Part shown: one piece after another, positions 1 to 7,910 of the stretch
How the letters are laid out: each line of letters begins with the position of its first letter
Numbering within the stretch: the first letter of the stretch is position 1
Assembly (NCBI GenBank): GCA_046047615.1
Contig: JBJOHO010000046.1
Location: 1-46,900, forward strand
Direction: 5' to 3'
Origin: ZC4RG30 sp046047615
GTDB lineage: Bacteria > Pseudomonadota > Gammaproteobacteria > Steroidobacterales > Steroidobacteraceae
Length of the DNA: 46,900 nt
Notes under the pieces: model-generated
What the model was told of the DNA's origin: nothing
The model's database searches: none
The model's input: only the letters and a program-made list of their open reading frames with translations
Position numbers and translations under genes: made by a program

Positions 1-387
1 GTGAACGTCGTCAGCGGCCAGGTGCGCCTGCTCCATCTGCTTGGCGCGCTGGATGCTGGCGCCGTGGTCAACCCGGCCACCGTGGAAGCGCAGATCATGG
101 GCCAACTGGTGCAGACCGCCAGCCGGCTGCTGTTCGAGGAAGTGGGCATCGCGAACGGCCGCTCCACCGCCCTCGACTGGCACAGCTACCCCGTGCTGCG
201 CATCACTGACTGCCCGCGCATCACGCCAGTCGTGGTGCAACGCATGGACCAGCGCTCCACGGGCGCCGGCGAGGAAACGATGGCCGCGGCTGCCGCAGCG
301 ATCGCCAATGCCTTCTTCGATGCCACCGGCAAGCGCATGGAGCGCTATCCGCTCACCCCGCAGCGCGTGCGGGAAGCGCTGGCCTGA
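1..387 (+). CDS. Molybdopterin-binding subunit of a xanthine dehydrogenase-family oxidoreductase, C-terminal part
   Basis: This is the last ~128 residues of a large molybdenum hydroxylase subunit (xanthine dehydrogenase / aldehyde oxidase / isoquinoline 1-oxidoreductase beta type); the 5' end lies outside the window. The C-terminal signature is recognisable. A Gly-rich STGAGEE segment at residues 86-92 sits where the family carries its catalytic Glu (usually GxGE), and the tail IANAFFDATGKRMERYPLTP matches the family ending. Enzymes of this family hydroxylate aldehydes or N-heterocycles using Mo-cofactor, usually with a small 2Fe-2S partner, which would lie upstream. The substrate cannot be deduced from the fragment. 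The gtg at base 1 is an in-frame codon, not a proven start. Confidence 0.8.
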   Translation: MNVVSGQVRLLHLLGALDAGAVVNPATVEAQIMGQLVQTASRLLFEEVGIANGRSTALDWHSYPVLRITDCPRITPVVVQRMDQRSTGAGEETMAAAAAAIANAFFDATGKRMERYPLTPQRVREALA

Positions 388-411
388 ATTCCCCCACTGA
401 GACCGCGACCC

Positions 412-1083
412 ATGAACCACTTCAAATGCCCCCTGATCCTTGCCGCAGCCCTCACCGCCACTGCAGCCGCTGCAGCAGCAGAGGACACCGGCATGTATGT
501 CGGCGTCGACATCGGGCAGGAAAAGCAGGAGTTCCACCCGCGTTACGAGTTCGCCAGTGGTGCGCCCACCCAACGCTACGCGGACAATTCCACCGGGCGC
601 AGTTATGCGCTGCGCATCGGCCACGCCTGGTCGATGGCGGAACGGGTCACGCTGGCGGCGCAGCTGCGCTACGCCCACGCCGACAACCGCTGGCGCCTCG
701 CGACGCCGGAGCCGGCAACGCTGGATTACCAGATTCCCGACGTGCTCTCTCTGGGCCTTGTGGCGCGCTATGTGGTCAGCGGCCCGTGGAGCGCCCACGC
801 CGAACTCTCGATCGGCCGCGGCGACGTGCAGCTCCGCAAGCAGTCCGGTGGCGCCAGCGTCACACAGTACGCGCGCGATGGCGCCGCCAACCAGCAGGGC
901 TGGGCGATCGGCGCCGGCTATGCGCTGTCGCCGGCGCTGGGTCTGCAGGCGGAGTACCGGCGCCTGCGCTTCGAATCCCTGGGGACCACATCAACGCTGC
1001 CCGGCAGCAGCACCGTGGTGGAGACACTCACCGACCGGCCGACGACAGAAGGCCTGGTGCTCGGACTCCAGTACCGCTGGTGA
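412..1083 (+). CDS. Small outer-membrane beta-barrel protein
   Basis: Encodes 223 residues with a Sec signal peptide (charged start, Ala-rich core, likely cleavage near residue 23 before EDTGMY). The mature part alternates short polar and aromatic strands (YVGVDIG, YALRIGHAW, LAAQLRYAHA, LGLVARYVV, WAIGAGYAL, LGLQAEYRRLRF) and ends in LGLQYRW. A terminal aromatic residue of this kind is the usual outer-membrane barrel insertion signal. It resembles the OmpW/OpaA-like 8-stranded porin-family fold, but I cannot name the exact family. Its TGA stop overlaps the GTG start of mnmE (GTGA at 1080-1083), suggesting translational coupling to an unrelated tRNA-modification gene. Function is unknown. Confidence 0.75.
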   Translation: MNHFKCPLILAAALTATAAAAAAEDTGMYVGVDIGQEKQEFHPRYEFASGAPTQRYADNSTGRSYALRIGHAWSMAERVTLAAQLRYAHADNRWRLATPEPATLDYQIPDVLSLGLVARYVVSGPWSAHAELSIGRGDVQLRKQSGGASVTQYARDGAANQQGWAIGAGYALSPALGLQAEYRRLRFESLGTTSTLPGSSTVVETLTDRPTTEGLVLGLQYRW

Positions 1084-2444
1084 CCTCGAAAGACACGATC
1101 GCCGCGCTGGCCACGGCGCCCGGCCGTGCCGGTGTGGCGGTGCTGCGCGTTTCCGGACCGGGCGTGCGGTCGATCTGTGAGGCCTTGAAAGTCGACGCGC
1201 CGGCGCAGCCGCGGCGGGCGCTGCACACGCGCTGGCACGAGGCCGACGGCGCCGTCATCGACATCGGCCTGTCGCTGTTCTTCCCCGGGCCGCATTCCTT
1301 CACCGGCGAGGACGTGCTGGAGCTGCACAGCCATGGCGGCCAGCAGGTCCCCGACCTGCTGCTGCAGCGCCTGCTGCAACTCGGCGCGCGCCGGGCGCGA
1401 CCCGGCGAGTTCAGCGAGCGCGCCTATCTCAATGACAAGCTCGATCTCGCGCAGGCCGAGGCCATCAGCGACCTGATCGACGCCGGCTCGCGTGCGGCCG
1501 CACGCGCCGCACTGCGTTCGCTGCAGGGCGAGTTCTCCGCCCAGGTGCAGCGCCTGACGCGCGCACTCATCGACCTGCGCGTGTACGTCGAAGCCGCCAT
1601 CGACTTTCCCGAGGAAGAGATCGATTTCCTCGGCAGCGCCGAACTGCAGCAGCGGCTGGCAGATGTGCAGGCGCAGCTGCAACGGGTCGAGACCTCAGCT
1701 GCGCAGGGGGTGCTGCTGACGCAGGGGATGCACGTCGTGCTGGCCGGCCGGCCCAACGCCGGCAAGTCATCGCTGCTGAACCGCCTCGCCGGCTTCGAGG
1801 CCGCCATCGTCACGCCCATTGCCGGCACCACCCGCGACCTGCTGCGCGAACGCATCGACATCGACGGCCTGCCGCTGCACCTGGTGGACACGGCCGGCCT
1901 GCGCGCCGACAGCGCTGATGCCATCGAAGCCGAAGGCATGCGTCGTGCCCGCCATGAACTCAAGCGCGCCGACCGCGTGCTGTTTGTCATCGACAGCATT
2001 GCCGACCCCGACGCGCAGGCCTATTTCCAGGAGCGCGACAGCCTGCCCCCCGGTGTGCCTGTCACGCTGCTGTTCAACAAGTGCGATGCCGGAGCGCCAG
2101 CCCCGGACGCGCTGGCGAACATGGCGGCGCAGGGTGTCGAGGTGCTGCGACTGTCTGCCAACACGGGCTCGGGCGTCGATACCCTGCGCGCGCACCTGAA
2201 GCGGGTGATGGGCTACGTGGAAGGGGAGGGCGGCACGGTCTCCGCGCGCGCGCGCCATCGCGAGGCGCTCGCCCGTGCGCGTGCCGGCTTCGATCGTGCT
2301 GCCGCGTTGCTGCAGTCGCGGCAGGGAGAGCTGGTGGCCGAGGAACTGCGCCTCGCGCAGGAGGCGCTGGGCGAGATCACCGGCGAGTTCGACAACGAGG
2401 CGCTGCTGGGCGAGATCTTCGGCAGTTTTTGTATCGGGAAGTAG
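1080..2444 (+). CDS. mnmE: tRNA uridine-5-carboxymethylaminomethyl(34) synthesis GTPase MnmE
   Basis: A 454-residue GTPase that, with MnmG, modifies the wobble uridine of several tRNAs; it acts in the cytoplasm on a tetrahydrofolate one-carbon donor. The N-terminal folate-binding domain begins TSKDTIAALATAPGRAGVAV, typical of MnmE. The G domain shows G1 GRPNAGKS (about 223-230), TTRD (about 250-253), DTAGL (270-274) and NKCD (333-336). The protein ends FGSFCIGK with the conserved Cys of the C-terminal helical domain. GTG at 1080 is chosen because translation from there matches the family N terminus; the frame is open further upstream but that part is only an overlap with the barrel gene. The usual neighbours yidC, rnpA and mnmG are absent. 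Confidence 0.97.
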   Translation: MTSKDTIAALATAPGRAGVAVLRVSGPGVRSICEALKVDAPAQPRRALHTRWHEADGAVIDIGLSLFFPGPHSFTGEDVLELHSHGGQQVPDLLLQRLLQLGARRARPGEFSERAYLNDKLDLAQAEAISDLIDAGSRAAARAALRSLQGEFSAQVQRLTRALIDLRVYVEAAIDFPEEEIDFLGSAELQQRLADVQAQLQRVETSAAQGVLLTQGMHVVLAGRPNAGKSSLLNRLAGFEAAIVTPIAGTTRDLLRERIDIDGLPLHLVDTAGLRADSADAIEAEGMRRARHELKRADRVLFVIDSIADPDAQAYFQERDSLPPGVPVTLLFNKCDAGAPAPDALANMAAQGVEVLRLSANTGSGVDTLRAHLKRVMGYVEGEGGTVSARARHREALARARAGFDRAAALLQSRQGELVAEELRLAQEALGEITGEFDNEALLGEIFGSFCIGK

Positions 2445-2541
2445 GTGGCGCGTTCTCGCTCCGCTGGGCGCTGTAGCGAATTGGCGCAATGAGGGTGGAT
2501 AGGCGCGACACAAGCCGCGCGAGGACCGGCATGCTGCCGTC

Positions 2542-3033
2542 ATGAAAAGCCCACTTGCCCTCCATGAAGCGCTGCTGCAGGCTCAAGTCCCGCCCATTGC
2601 CGCCGAGAAGGCGGCTGCGGCCCTGGAGTCGGACATGAGCACCGTGCTGGCCACCAAGCAGGACCTGCAGACCTTCGGCGACAACATCCGCCGCGACATC
2701 GCCGACCTGCGCACCGAGATGGTCGGACTGATGACGGCCGGCCACGAATCGCTGCGTCATGAATTCAAGACCGATCATCACACCCTGCGCGCCGAGTTCA
2801 AGGCGGAACTGCTGGCCCTGCGCCACGACATGACACGGGCCGACGAGCAGCTGCGCCACGACATGGTGCGGGAAAACCAGCAATTGCGTCATGAGATGCA
2901 GCAGGGCTTCGCCACCCTGCACAACGACATGACGCGGCTCGGCAACAGCCTGCTCATCCGTCTCAGCGGCGTGATGGTTGCTGTGGTGGGCCTCGCTGCC
3001 ACGGCCCAGCACCTGCTGCAGCGCGCTGGCTGA
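2542..3033 (+). CDS. Coiled-coil protein with C-terminal membrane anchor (DUF1640/CCDC90-like)
   Basis: Encodes 163 residues. After a short N-terminal region (MKSPLALHEALLQAQVPPIA) the protein is a long heptad-rich helix from about residue 30 to 130, with recurring LRHEF/LRHDM/LRHEM units. A single hydrophobic segment near 138-158 (LSGVMVAVVGLAATAQHLL) follows. This layout (long coiled coil plus terminal TM helix) is that of the DUF1640/CCDC90-like membrane proteins. No catalytic motif is visible and the role is unknown. It is a single gene between mnmE and the TonB receptor; no clear Shine-Dalgarno sequence precedes the ATG. Confidence 0.7.
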   Translation: MKSPLALHEALLQAQVPPIAAEKAAAALESDMSTVLATKQDLQTFGDNIRRDIADLRTEMVGLMTAGHESLRHEFKTDHHTLRAEFKAELLALRHDMTRADEQLRHDMVRENQQLRHEMQQGFATLHNDMTRLGNSLLIRLSGVMVAVVGLAATAQHLLQRAG

Positions 3034-3114
3034 TCGCCGGCACCCGGCCGGTCCGGACTGCCGTCGGCCAAACCCCGCGCATCTCTGGCCCCGCCCCGCC
3101 CTATGCGCTACCCT

Positions 3115-3130
3115 CTGCAAGCGCTTGCAG
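3115..3130. promoter_or_regulatory. Perfect 16-base palindrome, LacI-family-type operator
   Basis: The sequence CTGCAAGCGCTTGCAG is a perfect palindrome with a central CG, 61 bases upstream of the TonB receptor start. LacI/GalR-family regulators typically bind such even palindromes with central CG and TG...CA ends, and in several proteobacteria they control TonB-receptor uptake operons. No regulator gene of that family is in this window, so the assignment is inference from the site alone. Confidence 0.5.
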
Positions 3131-3191
3131 CCCGGTCCGCCCGCGGCTGCATGCCGGACAACAAGATTTCCGACCACCCCCGGGGAAAGCC

Positions 3192-5465
3192 ATGACCAAC
3201 CACCGCCAGAAGTTCACACCCACGTCCGCGCTGGGCGCGCTCATGTCGATCGCCGCCTACGGCCTCGCGGGCCAGGCCCTCGCCGCCGACGAGCTCGAAG
3301 AGGTCACGGTCACGGCGGAGCGCCGTGCCGTCAGCGTGCAGGACATCCCGGTTTCCGCCATCGCCTTCAGTGGCGAGGCCTTGGCCAACCGCGGCGTGCG
3401 CACCTTCGAGGAACTGCAGTACCAGGTGCCCTCGCTCACGTTCACGGACAATGGCAACAGCAAGTACGTGAACATCCGCGGTGTCGGCGTCTCCGAATCG
3501 GCGCCGAACCAGACGGTTGGCGTGGCGGTCCATCTGGACGGCGCCTACGTGGCGCGCGAATTCGTTTTCGGTGATGCGTTCTTCGACCTGGCGAGTGTCG
3601 AGGTGCTGCGTGGCCCGCAAGGCACCTACGCCGGCCAGAACGCTGCGGGCGGTGCGATCTTCATCAATTCCAAGGCGCCGCAGCTGGGCGAGAACGACGG
3701 CTTCTTCAATGCGGAGCTCGGCAGCTACAACCTGCGCCGCATCGGCGCCGCGTCCTCGTTCACCCTGACCGACACCCTGGCGGTGCGCCTGGCCGGCGAC
3801 ATCGAGCAGCGCGACAGCTTCTACGAAAACCACGGCCCCGACCCGACGGCCAACCCGGACAAGATCGCGGACCAGCCGGGCAACCTCGACCGCGCGCTGG
3901 GCCGCATCCAGCTGCTGTACAAGCCGACCGACACCCTGGAAATGCGCGTCATCCATGAGATGAGTGACGTCAAGACCGATGGCGTGCCCTACAAGTATTT
4001 CGCCAGCAAGGGCAGCAACACCTTGCCGACGACGGGCCTGCGCGAGCTGAACTACGACATGGACGGCCACCGCAACGTCAGCTACGACCGCACCACGGCG
4101 AAGCTGGACTGGCAGGCCCATGACAGCTTCAAGCTGCTGGCCACGGCTTCCTACCTCGCCAGCAGCCAGCACTACCTGCAAGACACCGACCGTGCCTCGC
4201 CGTTCGTGTACACCACGGCTCTGGCGGCGACCGCGACGGTGCAGAACGGCGCCGACTACACCATCAATGACCACTATTGGTCGGCCGAGCTCAACCTGGT
4301 CTCCACGATCGAGGGTCCGCTGGAGTGGACCGTCGGTGCGAGCTACCTGGACTACAAGCAGAACAACTACCTGAACTTCCTGCGCTACAACAACGCGCAG
4401 TTCCCGGGAACGGCGGTGGATGTCACGCGGCATACCCGTCTCTATTTCTATCTCGACAACGTGCGCACCAACAGCGCGCTGTTCGGTGAGGTCGGCTACG
4501 ACATCTCGCCGACGCTCGAGGTGAAGGTCGGTCTGCGCTACAACGAGGACGAAGTCGGCTTTGCGAAGGATTCCTACCAGTCCGGCGGACCGACCTATCC
4601 GGCCGGCCGGCTTTCGCACTACTTCGCGCCGACCGGCGCGCCCTTGCCGGCCAGCTTGCTGGACTTCAACGCCACCACGGGCCGCGTCCTGCTGAACTGG
4701 AAGCCCGTCGACGGCCAGCTGGTCTACGCGACGATGAGCAAGGGCTACAAGCCGGGCGGCACGACGCCGCTGGCAGACACCTATGATTCCGAGAAGGTCA
4801 CCAACTACGAGCTGGGTTGGAAGGGAGATGCCTTCGATGGCGCGATAACCGCGTCCTTGGCGGCGTTCTACATGGAATACGACAACTTCCAGCGCACCTA
4901 CTCGCCGGACCCGAACAACCCGGCGGCCAGCGTGACGAACAACGTGTCCGGCACGACCATCAAGGGTTTCGAAGCCCAGCTGTCGGGCCTGGTGGGTGAC
5001 CTGCGTTGGGATGTGTCCTACGCCTACAACGATGGCACCTACGGCAGCCTTGAGGTCGTGATGCCCCGCGGCGTGATCGATGGGATCAACCCGACGGCGG
5101 CCACGCTCTACAACCTCAAGGGCAGCTCGATGGACTACCTGCCCAAGAGTGTCTGGAACGTCGGTCTGTCGTACCAGGGCCTGAACCTTGCGGGCGGCAA
5201 GCTGGTTCCGTCCGCGCGCGTCTCCCACCAGGACGAGTACTACACGAACTATTTCCACTATCCGCAGAACCTGACGCCCGGAAAGACGCTGCTGGATCTT
5301 GCCCTGACCTACGAATCAGACAAGAACTGGCGCCTCGAGGCCTATGCCCGCAACGCCACGGACAAGGACTACATCAGCCGCACGCAGGCGGGTTCGGATG
5401 CCTTGGGTTCCTATCTCCTCGGCGCACCGCGGCAGCTGGGCGTGAAGCTGGGCTACCGCTTCTGA
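3192..5465 (+). CDS. TonB-dependent outer-membrane receptor
   Basis: A 757-residue receptor. It has a Sec signal peptide ending near GQALAA (about residue 32), a TonB-box-like EEVTVTAERR, and the plug domain (DIPVSAIAFSGEALANRG, VEVLRGPQGTYAGQNAAGGAIFI). A 22-stranded barrel region follows, ending in LGVKLGYRF with a terminal Phe. The ATG has a good ribosome site (GGGGAAAG) just upstream. Such receptors import substrates too large or scarce for porins, using TonB-ExbBD energy. The EVTVTAERR..SVQDIPVSAIAFSG pattern is common in receptors of Sphingomonas- and Steroidobacter-like bacteria handling sugars, aromatics or steroids. The operator-like palindrome upstream and the hydrolases downstream suggest a carbon source rather than iron, but the substrate is unknown. 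Confidence 0.93.
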   Translation: MTNHRQKFTPTSALGALMSIAAYGLAGQALAADELEEVTVTAERRAVSVQDIPVSAIAFSGEALANRGVRTFEELQYQVPSLTFTDNGNSKYVNIRGVGVSESAPNQTVGVAVHLDGAYVAREFVFGDAFFDLASVEVLRGPQGTYAGQNAAGGAIFINSKAPQLGENDGFFNAELGSYNLRRIGAASSFTLTDTLAVRLAGDIEQRDSFYENHGPDPTANPDKIADQPGNLDRALGRIQLLYKPTDTLEMRVIHEMSDVKTDGVPYKYFASKGSNTLPTTGLRELNYDMDGHRNVSYDRTTAKLDWQAHDSFKLLATASYLASSQHYLQDTDRASPFVYTTALAATATVQNGADYTINDHYWSAELNLVSTIEGPLEWTVGASYLDYKQNNYLNFLRYNNAQFPGTAVDVTRHTRLYFYLDNVRTNSALFGEVGYDISPTLEVKVGLRYNEDEVGFAKDSYQSGGPTYPAGRLSHYFAPTGAPLPASLLDFNATTGRVLLNWKPVDGQLVYATMSKGYKPGGTTPLADTYDSEKVTNYELGWKGDAFDGAITASLAAFYMEYDNFQRTYSPDPNNPAASVTNNVSGTTIKGFEAQLSGLVGDLRWDVSYAYNDGTYGSLEVVMPRGVIDGINPTAATLYNLKGSSMDYLPKSVWNVGLSYQGLNLAGGKLVPSARVSHQDEYYTNYFHYPQNLTPGKTLLDLALTYESDKNWRLEAYARNATDKDYISRTQAGSDALGSYLLGAPRQLGVKLGYRF

Positions 5466-5484
5466 CCTTGTGGGGGCGTCTGGC

Positions 5485-6432
5485 ATGAATGCGCTGCGGC
5501 GTCCTGTGGCCGGCATGCTGGCAAGCGTGCTGGCCACGCTTGCGGCCGCGCAGCAGCCGGTGCCCCTGCAGCCGGTCGGCGTGCTCGGCGCGCCGGGCGG
5601 CTCCGGTCGCTGGACCGCGGTGGCCGAGGCGATCGAGTCCCTGCGGACCAACACCTTCTACCACCCGGCCACGCTGCCGCGTCAGCCGCTGCCCCTGCTG
5701 CTCTGGGGCAACGGCGGCTGCCGCGACAACGGCCTGCGCTATGCGCAGTTCCTGCGCGAGGTCGCCTCGCAGGGCTACTTCATCATCGCGGCCGGGCATC
5801 CGCGCTACGAGCGTCCGTTGCAGCCGCCGGGGACACCGCCGGTGGCCGGCACCGACGATATCGACGGCAAGGCCTCGGTCGCCACCTTGAAGGCCGCGTT
5901 GGACTGGGCCGAGCAGGCCACGCGGACACCGGGCCACCGTTTCCACGGCCGCATCGACACCAGCCGCGTGGGTGTCATGGGCACCAGTTGCGGCGGGCTG
6001 CAGTCGATCTTCATGGGTACGGACCCGCGCGTCGATACGGTGATCGGCTTCAATACCGGCGTGCTGAACCACCCGCCGCCCGCCTCGCAGCCGGACCCCG
6101 ACCTGCTGATCGGCAAGGACACGCTCGCGCGGCTCAGGGGACCGATCGCCTATATCAATGGCGGCCCGACGGACATCGCCTACGAGAACGCGCTGGACGA
6201 CTTCGAGCGCATCAGCCACGTGCCGGTGTTCTTCGGTGAGAACGGCGTCGGCCACGGGGGGACCTACCTGGCCAACGACTACGGCGGCAGCTATGCGCGC
6301 GTGGCCACGCAATGGTTCAACTGGCAGCTCAAGGGCGACACCCGCGCCGGGCGCTGGTTCACCGGCCCCGACTGCGTGCTGTGCACGCGGCCGGGCTGGA
6401 CGGTGAAGTCGAAGAACCTCGCAGGGCGCTGA
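5485..6432 (+). CDS. Secreted alpha/beta-hydrolase fold protein (dienelactone hydrolase/PAF-AH-like)
   Basis: Encodes 315 residues from ATG 5485, which has GGGGG eight bases upstream; a GTG at 5470 is possible but would spoil the signal peptide. The signal peptide is MNALRRPVAGMLASVLATLAAA. The mature part has LPLLLWGNGGCRDNG with an oxyanion-loop-like Gly-Gly and a nucleophile elbow GTSCG with Ser about 168. A distal GVGHGGTY contains the probable catalytic His. It starts 19 bases after the TonB receptor stop and is followed directly by the PrpD-like gene, so it is probably in the same operon. It likely hydrolyses an ester or similar bond of the imported compound in the periplasm; the substrate is unknown. 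Confidence 0.78.
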   Translation: MNALRRPVAGMLASVLATLAAAQQPVPLQPVGVLGAPGGSGRWTAVAEAIESLRTNTFYHPATLPRQPLPLLLWGNGGCRDNGLRYAQFLREVASQGYFIIAAGHPRYERPLQPPGTPPVAGTDDIDGKASVATLKAALDWAEQATRTPGHRFHGRIDTSRVGVMGTSCGGLQSIFMGTDPRVDTVIGFNTGVLNHPPPASQPDPDLLIGKDTLARLRGPIAYINGGPTDIAYENALDDFERISHVPVFFGENGVGHGGTYLANDYGGSYARVATQWFNWQLKGDTRAGRWFTGPDCVLCTRPGWTVKSKNLAGR

Positions 6433-6434
6433 GC

Positions 6435-7910
6435 ATGGCGGGACTGGACCGCCGCACACTGCTCGCCGCCGCGGCCTTCGCAGCCGCTGCCACGACCCTG
6501 CGCGGCCAGGCGGCGGCCACTGACGACGCCCGCCGGCCGGTGGACATCGACTCGGGGGATTCGATGGCGCTGGCGCGGCATGTCTCACTGGCGCCGCTGG
6601 ACACGGTCCCGGCCGAGGCGCTGCGCATGGCACGCTTGTCGATCCTCGATGCCATCGGTGTGTCCATGGCTGCGGCAGGCGACGAGCCCGCCTGCAAGCC
6701 CTTCCTCGAGCAGGCCTTCGAAGAGGGCGCTGGTGGGCCGGCGGTGGTGCTGGGCACCGGGCGGCGCAGCAGTATCGGCCTCGCGGCGCTGGCCAACGGC
6801 GCGCTCGCGCATGCCCTCGACTATGAGGATGCGCACGATCCCTCGCGCACGCACCCCAACGCCGCACCGGTGGCTGCGGCGGTGGCCCTGGCGAGCGCGC
6901 GTCGCGGGATCAGCGGCCGCGACTTCCTGATGGCCGTGGCGCTGGGGGCGGACGTGGCCTGCCGCAGTTCGATGGCGCAAGGCAATGTCGACGTGCTGCC
7001 CAAGGCTTTCTACCCTCCGGCCATCGCCGGCACGATGGGCGCCACCGCGACCGCGGCGCGGCTGCTGGCCCTGACACCGGCACAAACGCTCGACGCCTTT
7101 TCCATCGCGCTGTGCCAGAACGCGACCAGCGCGGAAATCCTGTCGGACGCCTATTCGGACCTGCGGGCGGTGCGCGATGGCTTCTCTGCGCAGGTGGCAG
7201 TGCAGGCGGCACAGCTGGCACGTCGCGGGGTGAAGGGCTTCGCACGGCCCTTCGAGGGCGAACGTGCCTTCTTCGCCATGTACGCGGACGGCCGGCAGCA
7301 GCCGGGCGTGCTCACCGCGCAACTGGGCCAGCGCTACGAGGGCCAGTTCGTGGGCTACAAGGCCTGGCCGGCCTGCCGCGACAACCACCCCTACATCCAG
7401 GCCGTGCTGGAAGGGCAAGGGCGCGACCGCCTCGACCCGGCGCAGATCGATGCCCTCCACGCCTGGGTGCCGCGGCGCAGCCTGATCGTCTGCGAGCCGC
7501 GCGCCGAGAAGCGCCGGCCGCGCGCCGCCATCGACGCCAAGTTCAGTCTCTACTTCACCGTGGCGCACACGCTGCTGCACGGTGCGCCGGGCCTGGCGTC
7601 CTACGGTCCGGCGTCCCTGGGTGATCCGGCCACGCTCGCCCTGGCGGCACGGGTCGACTACACGGTGGACACGGGGCCCGCGCTGCTGGAGGTCCGCTTG
7701 AAGGACGGCAGTCGCCGCCTCTGGAACATCGACGGCCTGTATGGCAGCCCGGAGAACCCGATGGACGAGCAGGCCCTGGTGGCGAAGTTCATCGACTGCG
7801 CGCTGGCCTCGCCGCGGCGGCTGCCCGCTGCAAAGGCAGCCCCGTTGGCGCAGCAGCTGCTGCGCATCGACGGGCACGCCGACCTGCAGCCGCTGCTGAG
7901 GCAGCTGTGA
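6435..7910 (+). CDS. MmgE/PrpD family protein with Tat-like signal
   Basis: A 491-residue member of the MmgE/PrpD family (2-methylcitrate dehydratase-like; also cis-aconitate decarboxylase and iminodisuccinate epimerase). Family landmarks are LSILDAIGVSMAAAGDE, NGALAHALDYEDAHDPSRTHPNAA (the HaldyeD..H region near the active site) and YPPAIAGTMGATATAARLL. It starts 2 bases after the upstream stop, and its TGA overlaps the next start. Oddity: the first ~28 residues read MAGLDRRTLLAAAAFAAAATTLRG, a twin-arginine-type export signal, whereas most characterised family members are cytosolic. That would place this protein in the periplasm with its operon partners. The reaction is not predictable; (de)hydration or epimerisation of a polycarboxylate-like substrate is the family expectation. 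Confidence 0.88.
   Translation: MAGLDRRTLLAAAAFAAAATTLRGQAAATDDARRPVDIDSGDSMALARHVSLAPLDTVPAEALRMARLSILDAIGVSMAAAGDEPACKPFLEQAFEEGAGGPAVVLGTGRRSSIGLAALANGALAHALDYEDAHDPSRTHPNAAPVAAAVALASARRGISGRDFLMAVALGADVACRSSMAQGNVDVLPKAFYPPAIAGTMGATATAARLLALTPAQTLDAFSIALCQNATSAEILSDAYSDLRAVRDGFSAQVAVQAAQLARRGVKGFARPFEGERAFFAMYADGRQQPGVLTAQLGQRYEGQFVGYKAWPACRDNHPYIQAVLEGQGRDRLDPAQIDALHAWVPRRSLIVCEPRAEKRRPRAAIDAKFSLYFTVAHTLLHGAPGLASYGPASLGDPATLALAARVDYTVDTGPALLEVRLKDGSRRLWNIDGLYGSPENPMDEQALVAKFIDCALASPRRLPAAKAAPLAQQLLRIDGHADLQPLLRQL

Noticed and set aside
2445..2541. Possible terminator after mnmE (TCGCT at 2456-2460 and AGCGA at 2476-2480)
   Set aside because: Only five pairs with a 15-base loop and no T-run; not distinguishable from chance in GC-rich DNA.
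3108..5258. 716-codon open frame on the minus strand opposite the TonB receptor
   Set aside because: High-GC shadow frame: the translation is Arg/Val/Gly-rich with no recognisable motif, while the plus strand encodes a complete receptor.
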